A stretch of DNA of 64,000 bases from Chryseobacterium fluminis (GCF_026314945.1 NZ_CP111121.1:2852001-2916000); one strand, 5' to 3'. Shown: positions 18,474 through 28,932, counted from the first letter of the stretch. Made by a program: numbers and translations. The notes: generated from the sequence alone by a model not told the origin.

Positions 18474-18481
18474 TATATTTG
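18474..18481 (+). promoter_or_regulatory. -7 element for the DUF4836 operon
   Basis: TATATTTG matches TAnnTTTG and lies 21 bp before the ATG at 18502. Confidence 0.55.
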
Positions 18482-18501
18482 TGTTCTTATACTAAATAAT
18501 T

Positions 18502-19947
18502 ATGAAAAACACTTTAATGAGATCGTTATTTTACGTATTCACATTAGCTATTCTATTTTCCTGTAATTCTAATAGGAATAATGAAGTTTTAGCCTACACC
18601 ACAGATGCTACTTTGGGGTTATCGAGGGTAAACCTAAAGACGATTTCCAATAAAATCCCGGTAGATAAAATTTTAAAGGAGAAAAAAGACCTGAAGGAGG
18701 ATGAAAAATTTTTTCTGCAGCTTCTAAACAAACCGAAAGAGTCCGGCATTGATACGGATAAGCCTCTTTATTTCATCATTGACCAGGGAAAATCTACTTC
18801 GGATCCTGATGCAAAAGCTTTTTTCTGGATCAGTGACAAAGCGAAGTTTCAGAAAAGCATGTCAGATCTTACCAAAAGTAAAATTACGGTTGACAAAAAA
18901 GATTATATCTACTCAGACGGAAAATTAACGGGCAGTATCAAAGGAGATATGGCCATTGTTTCCAGCGAAAAGTCTTATAACCCTTATGCAGGCTACAATT
19001 CTTATAATACTCCTGAACCTTCTGCAAAACTTAACGAAAAGTATTTTACCGATTTCTGGGGAAGAAAAGGAACGGCAAATGATGCCATTAAAGATCAGGT
19101 AAACCAGTCACTGGTAGATCATAAAGACATCAGCGGATGGGTAAATCTTGCTGCTGTAGCGAGCTATGCTTCCAAAGGATACATTGAGACTCTTGCCGTT
19201 AATAAACTAATCAAAGATTCGGGGATCGGTTTCGATTTCAATTTTGACAAGGGAAAAGCTGAAATGGATACAAAGACCTTCTTCAACGCAGAAATGAAAA
19301 AAGTCGTTGAAAAATACTTCGACAAAAACAAGGTAGATTACGATCTGGTAAAGAATGTAGAGCTGGATAACGCCAAATCTTTCACCATCGGATTTTTCAG
19401 TTTAGATTTCATGAAATACCTGGTAAAAGAAGCGGGTTTTGAAGCTACGGTTAACCATTATTTAGCGTCTACCAATAAAACACTGGAAGACATCACGTCT
19501 ACTTTCACGGGAGATTATGCTTTTATATATTTCAAAGCTAAACCGGCTGATTCGCTGGACTATTACCGAACTAACAATGCGGTGGTATTAGGTTTTAATC
19601 CCAAGAAAAAGGATAACCTGACTTCATTGCTTCAAGGGCCGTTGGGCGCCAGCAAAAAATATATGATCGCTGATCATCAGGTCATTTTCTCTGATGATAA
19701 TAATGTGATCTACCAGTTCCAGAACAAGAAAGCCGGAAAAAATGCAAAGCTTGACAAAAAATCGGGAATTACGGCGTACTCATGGTCTGACGGAAGTGAT
19801 TACAACCAGAGAGAGAAAGCAAGTGTAAAAGTGGTGGATATGGTTAATGAATCTAAGGAAGAAGGAGGAAACCTGGTATCAAAGACGGTTTTCACTTTAG
19901 ACAAAAAAGACGAAAACGCACTGTATTATTTGATAATGAATGGATAA
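18502..19947 (+). CDS. DUF4836-like lipoprotein
   Basis: A 481-residue Bacteroidetes lipoprotein of unknown function that I place in DUF4836 by overall pattern. The signal ends with a lipobox cysteine (AILFSC, about residue 21). The N-terminal part holds the typical DKILKEKKDLKED and SGIDTDKPLYFIID region, and later blocks are FFWISDKAKFQKSM and TGDYAFIYF. No membrane segment follows the lipid anchor. The stop overlaps the start of the ABC ATPase gene by 8 bp, so it is coupled to an ABC transporter and may be its extracytoplasmic component. A -7 element at 18474 should drive the operon. Confidence 0.8.
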   Translation: MKNTLMRSLFYVFTLAILFSCNSNRNNEVLAYTTDATLGLSRVNLKTISNKIPVDKILKEKKDLKEDEKFFLQLLNKPKESGIDTDKPLYFIIDQGKSTSDPDAKAFFWISDKAKFQKSMSDLTKSKITVDKKDYIYSDGKLTGSIKGDMAIVSSEKSYNPYAGYNSYNTPEPSAKLNEKYFTDFWGRKGTANDAIKDQVNQSLVDHKDISGWVNLAAVASYASKGYIETLAVNKLIKDSGIGFDFNFDKGKAEMDTKTFFNAEMKKVVEKYFDKNKVDYDLVKNVELDNAKSFTIGFFSLDFMKYLVKEAGFEATVNHYLASTNKTLEDITSTFTGDYAFIYFKAKPADSLDYYRTNNAVVLGFNPKKKDNLTSLLQGPLGASKKYMIADHQVIFSDDNNVIYQFQNKKAGKNAKLDKKSGITAYSWSDGSDYNQREKASVKVVDMVNESKEEGGNLVSKTVFTLDKKDENALYYLIMNG

Positions 19948-20586
19948 TATTGTTTTAGAAAATATTTCACCTAAATATTTCACTCCCAGGAATATCGAAC
20001 AATCTGAAATCTGGAAAAAGAATATTTTTTTCCGGAAAGGAAACAAAATCCTGATTGTCGCCCCTTCCGGGAGTGGAAAATCTACGCTGGCTACCGCTAT
20101 TCTGGGGACGCATTTTGAATATGAAGGCGAGATACTCTATGACCGACAGGCTGTTAAAAAACTTCACCTCGAAAAAATTGTGGAACACAGAAAAGAAGGT
20201 GTAAGCTTACTCTTCCAGGATGTTAGACTGATTAAAAACCTTACGGTTTCTGAGAATATCCTGCTTCGTATCTTTAATAAAGACCGAAAAAAATTTGTCC
20301 CAAAAATGGAAGAATATGCCGCCAGATTAGGAATAGAAAATCTGCTTCATAAGAAAGCGGAAAACTGCTCGTATGGTGAAAGACAGAGAAGTGCTATTGT
20401 GAGGAGCCTGGTAAATCCTACTGACTTTCTGATCTATGATGAATGTTTCAGCCACCTGGATCTAAACAACAAAAAAATGGCATTCTCCCTGATTAATGAG
20501 GTGTCTGGGGAAAGCGGAAGTTCGGTGATCTTTTTGAGCTGAATGCGTTTCCTTTTGAGCACGACTGTCAAATTCTTCATTTATAA
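19940..20586 (+). CDS. ABC transporter ATP-binding protein, frameshifted near its 3' end
   Basis: ATPase of an FtsE/LolD-like class. It has Walker A APSGSGKSTL, Q-loop LLFQDVRLIKNLTV, a variant signature CSYGERQRSAIVRSLV and Walker B FLIYDECFSHLD, in which the usual DEP is DEC. The frame breaks at a T-run (20531-20535), giving a premature stop at 20540-20542. One added T restores VIFFELNAFPFEHDCQILHL and a stop at 20584-20586, just before the permease gene. The lost tail is only about 16 residues, so even a real frameshift might be tolerated. Confidence 0.87.
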
Positions 20587-20592
20587 CAGCGT

Positions 20593-21753
20593 ATGAAGAA
20601 AATCTTTAATTCAATAATACTGTATGCAGGGTTATTTATAGCCTTTATTCTGGTGCTTTCCTGCCTTCAGCTCTACGAAAATGCCAACAGGCTCTTCGGA
20701 AGCAAGAGCAGTGACAGTAACTACTGGCTGACCTTCAGCAAGAAAATTACGCCTGATAATATCGGGCGAAAAGAACTTTTGGGCTTTAATGAAAACGATA
20801 TCGCCAAGCTGAAGCAATGGGAAGAGGTGAAAAGTATTTATCCTTTTTCTGCCAATGAGTTTAAAGCTTCTGCCAATGGCGGGGATTTTATACCTTTTTA
20901 CACGGATCTGTATTTCGAAGGGGTAGATATCAAGGCCATTGATGTTCCTCTGACTGAGGAAGATTTCCAGGTGAAAGGTGACGAAATTCCGATCATCATT
21001 TCAAGAGAATACCTGAATCTTTACAATTACGGATTTGCTTTAAACCAGGGGCTCCCACAGATTTCAGAAGATTTTGCAAAGAAAATCGAAGTGAACATCA
21101 ATATCGTGGTCAATAAGGAGAATAAAAGCTATAAAGGAAGAATGGTCGGGCTTTCGGACAGGATACATTCTGTTCTGATTCCGAAAAAATTTCTTGATTC
21201 TCTGAATTTGGTTGCAAAGCCTGAATTAGCCCATCAACTGAAAATCTACAACAGGGTTCTGGTACAGGTGAAAGATTCCGGTGATGAGGGTCTGATCACC
21301 AAAATGAAAGAAAACAATTATGAATCTAACCAGGAAAGCCTGCGCTCCGCGAAGATCAAATCCAAACTTTTTCTTGTGCTGAAAGTAATTGCCGTTCTGG
21401 GAATTTTCATTTTTGCGCTTTGTCTTTATATTATCGTAAGCTTTATTAAAATCCGTTTCCTGGAAAAGCAGGAAGAGGTTTCTATTAAAAACAGTCTAGG
21501 ATATTCTCCCAAAAAGATGGTAAGCGATATCAGCAGAACTTTTAGCATCAACTTGATGATTGTTTTGATCCTAAGTTTAGGCTTACTTGCTGTCGGGCAA
21601 TATTTTTTGGCAAAATCGGGTGTTTCCAACGGATTATTATCCTTTTATATCAATCCTTTGCTCTGGATGGCCATCATTATTATTCCCATACTGGTTTATT
21701 TCTTTGTGAAAGAACTGATTTACCGATGGCTCATCAGGTCATGGAAAATATAA
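20593..21753 (+). CDS. FtsX-like ABC transporter permease
   Basis: Membrane partner of the preceding ATPase, 386 residues. One N-terminal helix (residues about 8-25), a large extracytoplasmic domain of about 230 residues and three C-terminal helices (about 255-280, 310-340, 350-375) give the MacB/FtsX-type layout, with the conserved EEVSIKNSLGYSPKKMV coupling region between helices 2 and 3. It begins 6 bp after the repaired end of the ATPase frame. The role is unknown: it is not cell-division FtsX by context, and may be mechanotransmission or lipoprotein handling together with the DUF4836 lipoprotein. Confidence 0.82.
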   Translation: MKKIFNSIILYAGLFIAFILVLSCLQLYENANRLFGSKSSDSNYWLTFSKKITPDNIGRKELLGFNENDIAKLKQWEEVKSIYPFSANEFKASANGGDFIPFYTDLYFEGVDIKAIDVPLTEEDFQVKGDEIPIIISREYLNLYNYGFALNQGLPQISEDFAKKIEVNINIVVNKENKSYKGRMVGLSDRIHSVLIPKKFLDSLNLVAKPELAHQLKIYNRVLVQVKDSGDEGLITKMKENNYESNQESLRSAKIKSKLFLVLKVIAVLGIFIFALCLYIIVSFIKIRFLEKQEEVSIKNSLGYSPKKMVSDISRTFSINLMIVLILSLGLLAVGQYFLAKSGVSNGLLSFYINPLLWMAIIIIPILVYFFVKELIYRWLIRSWKI

Positions 21754-21755
21754 AT

Positions 21756-21785
21756 AAAACGACCATCGTGCTGATGGTCGTTTTT
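21756..21785. terminator. intrinsic terminator after the DUF4836-ABC operon
   Basis: Perfect arms AAAACGACCATC and GATGGTCGTTTT around a 5-nt loop with a T-run on the plus strand. It starts right after the permease stop and may also serve the convergent gene ending at 21805. Confidence 0.85.
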
Positions 21786-21804
21786 ATTTTGTATAGGTTT
21801 ATTT

Positions 21805-22299
21805 TTAATCTTTTGAGCCAAGATCGTCCATAGGATCGTCCATCCCCTTTATGATGTTTGAATGATATACTCTTTCTGAGCCCAGGAAATATATATTATG
21901 TCTTGCTTTTGCTATAATTCCGTCGTATTCCTTTTCTGTCATTCCCTCCGGAATGTCTTTCTGCTGATCCGAAGGTTTTCTGTAGACTTCCAGCGCTCCG
22001 TTCTCATTAAGAACGGCTTTTGCTACTTTAGCCTGCTCAAGATCATCTGCATACACTACAATATTATTTTTCCCGATGCTGTGTGTTCTGTATGCATCCA
22101 GCATTTCAGCGTCGTGAGCGAAGACGTAATCGAAAAACCCTTTGGTTTTTTCGTCTTCCTGATAATGATTCAATCCACTTTCTACGTTAGATTTTGAAAC
22201 AATAATATTTGCTTCGTTAAATCCTTTTTCTCTTAAATCTCTTTTGATTTCCTCTGTATCTACAGTCTGCGGAAATACTGAAACTACTGTATAAGCCAT
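21805..22299 (-). CDS. general-stress-like protein, uncharacterised
   Basis: A soluble 164-residue protein. The N-terminal half (MAYTVVSVFPQTVDTEEIKRDL, then EANIIVSKS, then NNIVVYADDLEQAKVAKAVL) looks like the alpha-beta fold of YflT/GspM-type general stress proteins. The C-terminal half (residues 110-164) is a charged tail with ARHNIYFLGSERVYHSN. The function is not known. It is read alone between two terminator or intergenic regions. Assignment to a stress family is a resemblance only. Confidence 0.7.
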   Translation of the reverse strand: MAYTVVSVFPQTVDTEEIKRDLREKGFNEANIIVSKSNVESGLNHYQEDEKTKGFFDYVFAHDAEMLDAYRTHSIGKNNIVVYADDLEQAKVAKAVLNENGALEVYRKPSDQQKDIPEGMTEKEYDGIIAKARHNIYFLGSERVYHSNIIKGMDDPMDDLGSKD

Positions 22300-22362
22300 A
22301 ATATTTTATTTTGGTTACGGTCTACAGTACAAATGTTATGCAATTTATTCTCTGGAAGCCAA

Positions 22363-24480
22363 TTAGTTTAAAAATTTCTCCAAAATATCTACTGCACACT
22401 TGGGAAGATTGGTTCCGGGACCGAAAATAAAATCGGCTCCGTTGGCATACAGAAACTCATAATCCTGCTGGGGAATTACGCCGCCTACTACGATCGTAAT
22501 GTCATCAGCACCCAGTTTTTTCAATTCTTCGACGACTTGGGGAACCAGAGTTTTGTGTCCGGCTGCCAGAGATGATACGCCCAGGATATGAATGTCGTTC
22601 TCCACCGCCTGTTTTGCCACTTCTTCAGGGGTCTGGAACAGCGGGGCAACGTCCACATCGAATCCCATATCGGCAAATGCTGTCGCTACTACCTTAGCTC
22701 CTCTGTCGTGACCGTCCTGTCCCATTTTCGCCACCATTAATCTTGGGCGGCGGCCTTCTTCTTCCTCAAACTTCTGAGTCAGGTTCAGGGCTTTTTCGAA
22801 ATATTCGTTCTTTCCTGCGTTCATGGCATAAACTCCTGAAATGGTTCTGATGTTTGCTTTATATCTCCCGAAGCTTTCTTCCATCGCATCGCTCATTTCG
22901 CCCAGGGTAACTCTTCTTCGGGCAGCCTCAATGCACAATTCCAGAAGATTTCCTTTCCCGGTTTTTGCACTTTCCCTGATTTCATCGAGAATATGGTTTA
23001 CAGCTTCGGTATTCCTGTTCAGCTTGATAGATTCTAATCTTTCGATCTGTTTTCTCCGTACTTCCGTATTATCAATATCCAGGATCTCAATCTGGTCCTG
23101 TTTTAAATCCGATTTAAAGGAATTTACTCCAATAATGAATTCTTCACCACTATCAATTTTTGCCTGCTTTCTTGCTGCGGCTTCTTCGATTCTCATTTTT
23201 GGGATTCCGGCTTCTATCGCTTTCGTCATTCCGCCTTCCTGCTCTACCTCATCGATGTATTTCATCGCTTCTTCGATCATCTGCTGGGTAAGGCTTTCCA
23301 CGAGGTTGCTTCCTCCCATCGGGTCAACCACGTCACAGATACCGCTTTCCTGCTGAAGAATAATCTGGGTATTCCGGGCAATTTTCGCCGAATAATCCGT
23401 AGGCAGGGCAATGGCTTCATCCAATGCGTTGGTATGGAGAGACTGGGTTCCTCCTAAAGCTGAGGACAATGCCTCAATGGCTGTTCTGGTAATATTATTA
23501 AAAGGTTCCTGCTCGGTTAAAGACCATCCTGACGTTTGTGAATGCGTTCTTAATGCCAAAGATTTTGGATTCTGAGGATTGAACTGTTTTAAAAGTTCAG
23601 CCCAGATGTATCTAGCGGCTCTCATTTTTGCAATTTCCATGAAATGATTCATTCCGATGGCCCAGAAGAATGATAATCTTGGGGCAAAATCATCGACATT
23701 CATTCCTGCTTTTATCCCTGTCCTCACATATTCAAGACCATCAGCCAGCGTATAAGCCATCTCCAGAACCGGAGTGGCTCCTGCCTCCTGCATGTGATAT
23801 CCTGAAATAGAAATGGAATTGAATTTCGGGATATTCTTCGAGGTATATTCAAAAATATCGGCAATGATCTTCATGGAAGGTGCCGGTGGATAAATATAGG
23901 TATTTCTGACCATGAATTCTTTCAGGATATCATTCTGAATGGTCCCTGAAAGCAGCTCCTGAGAAACGCCCTGCTCTTCCGCTGCAACAATATAAAAAGA
24001 TAAAATAGGCAAAACCGCCCCGTTCATGGTCATGGATACTGAAATCTGATCCAGTGGAATTTCGTTAAATAGAATCTTCATATCCTCCACAGAATCGATC
24101 GCAACTCCTGCTTTCCCCACATCGCCTACCACTCTGCCGTGATCCGAATCATAGCCTCTGTGTGTTGCCAGATCGAAAGCCACAGAAAGTCCTTTCTGAC
24201 CTGCTGCCAGATTTCTTCTGTAAAAAGCATTGGATTCTTCTGCCGTGGAAAAGCCTGCATACTGACGGACCGTCCAGGGTTTCTGAACGTACATTGTAGA
24301 ATAGGGACCTCTTAAATATGGAGCAATCCCCGGAGAAGTCTGTGTTAACGCTTCATTTTTCACGTCTTCTTTGGTATATGAAGATTTCAGCTGTAATCCG
24401 TCTTTTTCAAATGGATAGATTTCAGTCTGCTTGCCGGTGATGCTAAATTGAGGAGTTTTATTTTGAACTTCCCGTCTCAT
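22363..24480 (-). CDS. scpA: methylmalonyl-CoA mutase large subunit
   Basis: Adenosylcobalamin enzyme that interconverts methylmalonyl-CoA and succinyl-CoA (propionate and branched-chain catabolism or reverse). The TIM-barrel half contains [30 protein letters not shown] sequence and [15 protein letters not shown]. The B12 domain has DGHDRGAK at about residue 588, with histidine as lower ligand, and ends [27 protein letters not shown]. The start at 24480 (MRREVQNK) is preferred because the longer frame adds a hydrophobic 19-residue stretch unlike the family. No small-subunit gene adjoins; meaB lies at 8918-9901. Confidence 0.94.
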   Translation of the reverse strand: MRREVQNKTPQFSITGKQTEIYPFEKDGLQLKSSYTKEDVKNEALTQTSPGIAPYLRGPYSTMYVQKPWTVRQYAGFSTAEESNAFYRRNLAAGQKGLSVAFDLATHRGYDSDHGRVVGDVGKAGVAIDSVEDMKILFNEIPLDQISVSMTMNGAVLPILSFYIVAAEEQGVSQELLSGTIQNDILKEFMVRNTYIYPPAPSMKIIADIFEYTSKNIPKFNSISISGYHMQEAGATPVLEMAYTLADGLEYVRTGIKAGMNVDDFAPRLSFFWAIGMNHFMEIAKMRAARYIWAELLKQFNPQNPKSLALRTHSQTSGWSLTEQEPFNNITRTAIEALSSALGGTQSLHTNALDEAIALPTDYSAKIARNTQIILQQESGICDVVDPMGGSNLVESLTQQMIEEAMKYIDEVEQEGGMTKAIEAGIPKMRIEEAAARKQAKIDSGEEFIIGVNSFKSDLKQDQIEILDIDNTEVRRKQIERLESIKLNRNTEAVNHILDEIRESAKTGKGNLLELCIEAARRRVTLGEMSDAMEESFGRYKANIRTISGVYAMNAGKNEYFEKALNLTQKFEEEEGRRPRLMVAKMGQDGHDRGAKVVATAFADMGFDVDVAPLFQTPEEVAKQAVENDIHILGVSSLAAGHKTLVPQVVEELKKLGADDITIVVGGVIPQQDYEFLYANGADFIFGPGTNLPKCAVDILEKFLN

Positions 24481-24727
24481 ACTTTCAGATTTATAGATGG
24501 CTAAAAATAAGCATTTTTGAAATAACAGCTTCATCATGATAATGGATTCGTTACGTGTATTTTAAATCTCCTTTATCATGTTTTACATTTTGTTTAAATA
24601 AGGATATTTAATGGGCAACAGCTGTTTTTATTTCATCTCAGGCAGAAAATCTTCCGAGAGAAATGTATATTTATAAAAATGGGAGTTAAGTGCTGCGTTT
24701 ACTAAAACTAATCACTGAATATAAAAA

Positions 24728-24752
24728 AGAGACCGCCAAAAAAGCGGTCTCT
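24728..24752 (-). terminator. intrinsic terminator after prolyl endopeptidase gene
   Basis: Arms AGAGACCGC and GCGGTCTCT around a 7-nt loop, with a T-run on the minus strand, about 20 bp beyond the stop at 24773. Confidence 0.82.
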
Positions 24753-24772
24753 CTGTATTTAAAGGCAAAAAT

Positions 24773-26884
24773 TTATTTTCCTAATTTTTTAATGCCCATT
24801 TCATATAAGGCAAAAGACAATTTATCGGCACTTTCACCGATCACCTGTTCTGTAGATCTTCCGGCTCCATGTCCTGCATTTTTTTCAATTCTCAGCAATA
24901 TGGGTTTGTCACAGCTTTGTTTTTCCTGCAGTTCTGCTCCGAATTTGAATGAATGCGCAGGTACCACCCTGTCATCATGATCACTTGTCGTCACCATGGT
25001 CGAAGGATAACAGGTTCCTTTTTTAACGTTGTGAAGCGGTGAGTATGACTTCAGGTATTCGAACATCTCTTTACTGTCCTCAGCCGTTCCGTAATCGTAT
25101 GCCCATCCTGCTCCTGCAGTGAACTTATTATACCGTAACATATCCAGAACGCCTACTGCCGGGAATGCCACTCTTGCGAGATCCGGACGCATCGTCATGG
25201 TGGCTCCTACCAGAAGACCTCCGTTTGATCCTCCGGAAATAGCCATATAATCTTTGGACGTGTAGCCTTTGCTCTGTAGATATTCTCCTGCAGCAATGAA
25301 GTCATTGAAAACATTTTTCTTCTGAAGCTTCGTGCCTGCATCGTACCATTTTTTACCATACTCGCCACCACCGCGAATATTGGGAACAGCATAGATACCT
25401 CCATTTTCCATCCAGATGGCATTGGTAACGGAGAAGGCTGGCTGTAAGCTTACATTGAAACCGCCATAGGCATACAGAATGGTAGGATTCTTGCCATTAA
25501 GCTTGGTTCCTTTTTTATAATTGATCATCATCGGAACTTTAGTCCCGTCTTTCGAGGTATAAAATACCTGCTCTGAAATATAATCTTCAGGATTGAATTT
25601 CACCTTCGGTTTCTGATATACTTCTGATTTTCCTGAGTCTACGTTAAATTTATAGGTCGTGCCCGGCATGATGTAATTGCTGAAAGAAAAATACAGATCT
25701 TTTTCCTTTTCTTTTCCTCCGAAACCGCCTACGTTTCCTTTTCCGGGAAGAACAATATCTCTTACCAGTTTACCTGATTTGTCATATTGTTTTACCTGGT
25801 CGATCGCATCCACCATGTACGTGGCAAAGAAATATCCGCCTCCTGAAGAAACAGACAATACGTTTGCGGTTTCAGGAATCACATCTTTCCAGGTGTCGGG
25901 AGCGGGGTTTTTAATGGTTGTTTTAACCAGACGTCCGTTTGGAGCATCTTTATCGGTATAGATAAAAATGTTATCTCCTTCCGTGTCTACAATGTTTGCA
26001 TTGATGTCAAAACCTTTATTGATCTGAACAAAGTCTCCTCCGTTTTTTAAATCTTTGATGTATACTTCATTTCCGTTGGTCGCATTGGCCGCAGAAATAA
26101 TCAGGTATCTCTGATCTTCGGTAACCGCTGCACCTAAATATCTTCTCGGTGTTTTTTCGCCTCCGAAAATCAATTGATCTTCAGACTGTTTTGTTCCGAG
26201 TTTATGGTAATAGACTTTGTGCTTATCGGTCATTCCGGAAAGCACCGTTCCTTCTTTCGGCTTGTCGTAACTTGAGTAATAGAACCCGTCGTCTCCCTGC
26301 CATGAAATGCCGCTGAATTTTACGTCAATAATGGTTTCATCGATCTGTTTTTTTGAAACCGCATCGAGGATGATGATTTTATTCCAGTCGCTTCCGCCTT
26401 CCGAGATCGAGTAAGCTGCCAGATTTCCTTTTTTGTTAAAAGAAAGATTCGCCAGAGAAGTGGTTCCTTTTTCCGAAAACTTATTAGGATCCAGGAAAAC
26501 CTCAGTAGCCTTTGTTCCGTTATGAGTTCTGTATAAAACAGACTGCGCCTGCAGACCGTTGTTCTTATAATAATAGGTATAGTCTCCTTCTTTAAAGGGA
26601 GCTGAAATTTTTTCGTAATTCCAGATATCGGTCAATTGTTTTTTGATCTGATCTCTAAAGGGTATTTTTGAAAGATAGTTTTGGGTATACGCCACTTCTT
26701 CATCCACCCATTTTCCGGTAGCTTCAGAATCGTTTTCAAGATCTCTGAACGGGTCTGCCACGGCAGTTCCGAAATACGTATCGGTCTGATTTCCTTTTAA
26801 AGGTTTAGGATATTTCATGCTCTGAGAATACAATGATGCCGAGAATACAACGCCGGCAGTTAATAGGATCGGTTTAAAATTCAT
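24773..26884 (-). CDS. prolyl endopeptidase (S9A serine peptidase), secreted
   Basis: Cuts short peptides after proline, in the periplasm. It has a signal peptide (MNFKPILLTAGVVFSASLYSQ), a beta-propeller domain to about residue 420, and an alpha/beta hydrolase domain with nucleophile serine in AISGGSNGGLL at about residue 551, Asp in TTSDHDDRVVPAHS at about 635 and His in ENAGHGAGRST at about 672. The 703-residue length and sequence are close to the known Elizabethkingia (Flavobacterium) meningoseptica enzyme from recollection. Transcribed alone with a promoter element and terminator. Confidence 0.95.
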   Translation of the reverse strand: MNFKPILLTAGVVFSASLYSQSMKYPKPLKGNQTDTYFGTAVADPFRDLENDSEATGKWVDEEVAYTQNYLSKIPFRDQIKKQLTDIWNYEKISAPFKEGDYTYYYKNNGLQAQSVLYRTHNGTKATEVFLDPNKFSEKGTTSLANLSFNKKGNLAAYSISEGGSDWNKIIILDAVSKKQIDETIIDVKFSGISWQGDDGFYYSSYDKPKEGTVLSGMTDKHKVYYHKLGTKQSEDQLIFGGEKTPRRYLGAAVTEDQRYLIISAANATNGNEVYIKDLKNGGDFVQINKGFDINANIVDTEGDNIFIYTDKDAPNGRLVKTTIKNPAPDTWKDVIPETANVLSVSSGGGYFFATYMVDAIDQVKQYDKSGKLVRDIVLPGKGNVGGFGGKEKEKDLYFSFSNYIMPGTTYKFNVDSGKSEVYQKPKVKFNPEDYISEQVFYTSKDGTKVPMMINYKKGTKLNGKNPTILYAYGGFNVSLQPAFSVTNAIWMENGGIYAVPNIRGGGEYGKKWYDAGTKLQKKNVFNDFIAAGEYLQSKGYTSKDYMAISGGSNGGLLVGATMTMRPDLARVAFPAVGVLDMLRYNKFTAGAGWAYDYGTAEDSKEMFEYLKSYSPLHNVKKGTCYPSTMVTTSDHDDRVVPAHSFKFGAELQEKQSCDKPILLRIEKNAGHGAGRSTEQVIGESADKLSFALYEMGIKKLGK

Positions 26885-26901
26885 ATCAAATTCGATTTTT
26901 T

Positions 26902-26909
26902 CAAAAATA
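26902..26909 (-). promoter_or_regulatory. -7 element for prolyl endopeptidase
   Basis: Reads TATTTTTG on the minus strand, matching TAnnTTTG, 17 bp before the ATG at 26884. Confidence 0.5.
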
Positions 26910-27056
26910 CGTAATCTCTATTAAATAAAAAAAATACGTTTTTGATACGGAGGCCATTCCGTAGAAACCCCTTCTTCAGGAAGCTTTAAATTCTTCTTTT
27001 GCTATAAAACATAAAAAGCAATCGTACCGACTGCTTCAAAATGTATCCCGAAATGA

Positions 27057-27734
27057 TTACCTGCCGGAATTGATATTTTTAAAATAGAAATTATTCAGTT
27101 TCCATAAAAGCTCCTGTGGCCCACCGTTCCAGTAATATACGGCATCTCCCTTATAAATCTGATATAAGTTGATTTTTTCACTGTAAGAAGCTTCCTTACT
27201 GGCGCTTAACAGCTCATTGGTTAAATTTTTCAGGTATCCCCTTAGTTCTTTGACGCTCATTTTTTTCCCGTTTTTAAAATCAATGACAGAAACCTTTGCC
27301 GGAACTTTAATCATCACATCATAAAACACTTCAGATACATCCTGGCTCTGAGAATAATCATTTCTCATTGTTTCAATATTTCTGATGGTATACGTAGCTG
27401 TTTTAAACCGGTCGAATAATACGGTAAAATAATTTTTAACGTCCTCACGGCATTCTTTACCTATCTTGTCGGAAAATCCGGAAAGAAAAAGATTCGTTAA
27501 ACCTGTAATTTCCTGTTCCTGAGTAGATTTTATATTATTCTGGTAAACACCATCGTCCTGTACAAAGTTTTTCAGATAAGCATTAAGTCGGACCAGAGAA
27601 GTTTCGTCATGCCTTACGAAAGTATTAAAGTATAAACCGAAAACTTCATCCGGTTTTAAGACAGTTGATTGTGCGTTCAGGTTTTTAACACAAAAAATCA
27701 GCATTAAAAACAGCAGACATTTAATTCTTCCCAT
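27057..27734 (-). CDS. secreted protein of unknown function
   Basis: Not recognised. The 225-residue product has a signal peptide (CLLFLMLIFCVKNLNAQ) and is otherwise a mainly helical, charged protein with no cysteines after the signal except one near CREDVKNYF, so no disulfide or lipobox is expected. A C-terminal GDAVYYWNGGPQELLWKLNNFYF block is the most distinctive part. It lies downstream of prfA on the same strand, behind a probable terminator, so it is likely a separate transcript. Confidence 0.7.
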   Translation of the reverse strand: MGRIKCLLFLMLIFCVKNLNAQSTVLKPDEVFGLYFNTFVRHDETSLVRLNAYLKNFVQDDGVYQNNIKSTQEQEITGLTNLFLSGFSDKIGKECREDVKNYFTVLFDRFKTATYTIRNIETMRNDYSQSQDVSEVFYDVMIKVPAKVSVIDFKNGKKMSVKELRGYLKNLTNELLSASKEASYSEKINLYQIYKGDAVYYWNGGPQELLWKLNNFYFKNINSGR

Positions 27735-27772
27735 AGTTCAAATTATTGTTACATTCCATTGGACGTACCGCC

Positions 27773-27800
27773 AAAAAAAGCTCCTGATTCACAAGAGCTT
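27773..27800 (-). terminator. probable terminator after prfA
   Basis: Short stem AAGCTC with GAGCTT, 11-nt loop, followed on the minus strand by a run of seven T. Weak stem but well placed. Confidence 0.5.
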
Positions 27801-27819
27801 GATTTATTTACGTTCTATA

Positions 27820-28905
27820 TTAATAGTTATCTTCTTCGCCTTTCATCTTTTCGGCATTTTCGGCCATGATCACGGCATCGATCATTTCGGAAATATCACC
27901 GTTCATATAGGCGTCGAGATTATACATTGACTTATTGATTCTGTGATCGGTCACTCTTCCCTGAGGATAATTGTACGTCTTGATTTTTGCCGAACGGTCA
28001 CCGGTAGACACCATAGATTTACGCTGTGCTGCTATATCGCCCTGAACCTTCTGCAATTCTATATCATACAATTTTGTTCTTAACATCTCCATTGCCAGTT
28101 CACGGTTAGCCAGCTGTGAACGTGCCTGCTGACAAACCACTACCATTCCGGAAGGTTTATGGGTAAGCTGTACCTTGGTTTCCACTTTGTTAACGTTCTG
28201 ACCTCCGGCTCCCCCTGAACGCGAAGTCTGCATTTCAATATCTGCAGGATTCAGTTCGAAATCCACTTCTTCAGCTTCCGGCAAAACAGCAATTGTAATG
28301 GCTGAAGTATGAACCCTGCCCTGTGATTCTGTTTCAGGAACACGCTGTACCCTGTGCACTCCGGATTCGAATTTCATGACTCCGTATACGCCTTCACCTT
28401 CCACTTTCATGATCAGTTCCTTGTAGCCTTTAGCCGCTTCGTTAGCATCGGTCACTTCATGTCTCCATCCCTTCGTTTTGAAATACATGGTATACATTCG
28501 GTACACATCTTCTACGAAAATAGCCGCTTCGTCGCCACCGGTTCCGGCACGAAGTTCTACGATGACGTTTTTATCATCAGCCGGATCTTTCGGAATTAGT
28601 AATACTTTCAGCTCATCTTCCAATCCCGGAATTTTTTCCAAGGCCTCGTTTTTTTCGATTTTTGCCAATTCAACAAAATCTTTATCTGAACCGTCAGCAA
28701 TGATTTCATCAGATTCTTCGATGGTATCCAAAGCTCCTTTATATTGATCGTATACTCTTACAATTTTTCCCAAATCGCTATATTCTTTATTCAGAGAAGA
28801 ATATCTTTTCTGGTCCGAAATGACATCTGGCTGAATAATAAGGTCTGCCACCTCATTATATCTTTGTTTTATAGCTTCTAATTTTGGAATTAATGATTTA
28901 GACAT
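27820..28905 (-). CDS. prfA: peptide chain release factor 1
   Basis: Recognises UAA and UAG stop codons and triggers peptide release. The catalytic GGQ lies in [18 protein letters not shown] at about residue 233. The codon-recognition tripeptide is P-E-T in [14 protein letters not shown], the PxT pattern of RF1 rather than the SPF of RF2. The [13 protein letters not shown] region is present as [17 protein letters not shown]. The 361 residues are the standard length. A TATCTTTG promoter element lies 20 bp upstream of the start. Confidence 0.97.
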   Translation of the reverse strand: MSKSLIPKLEAIKQRYNEVADLIIQPDVISDQKRYSSLNKEYSDLGKIVRVYDQYKGALDTIEESDEIIADGSDKDFVELAKIEKNEALEKIPGLEDELKVLLIPKDPADDKNVIVELRAGTGGDEAAIFVEDVYRMYTMYFKTKGWRHEVTDANEAAKGYKELIMKVEGEGVYGVMKFESGVHRVQRVPETESQGRVHTSAITIAVLPEAEEVDFELNPADIEMQTSRSGGAGGQNVNKVETKVQLTHKPSGMVVVCQQARSQLANRELAMEMLRTKLYDIELQKVQGDIAAQRKSMVSTGDRSAKIKTYNYPQGRVTDHRINKSMYNLDAYMNGDISEMIDAVIMAENAEKMKGEEDNY

Positions 28906-28924
28906 TATGGAATTTTTGTGAATG

Positions 28925-28932
28925 CAAAGATA
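28925..28932 (-). promoter_or_regulatory. -7 element for prfA
   Basis: Reads TATCTTTG on the minus strand (TAnnTTTG), 19 bp before the prfA ATG. Confidence 0.5.
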
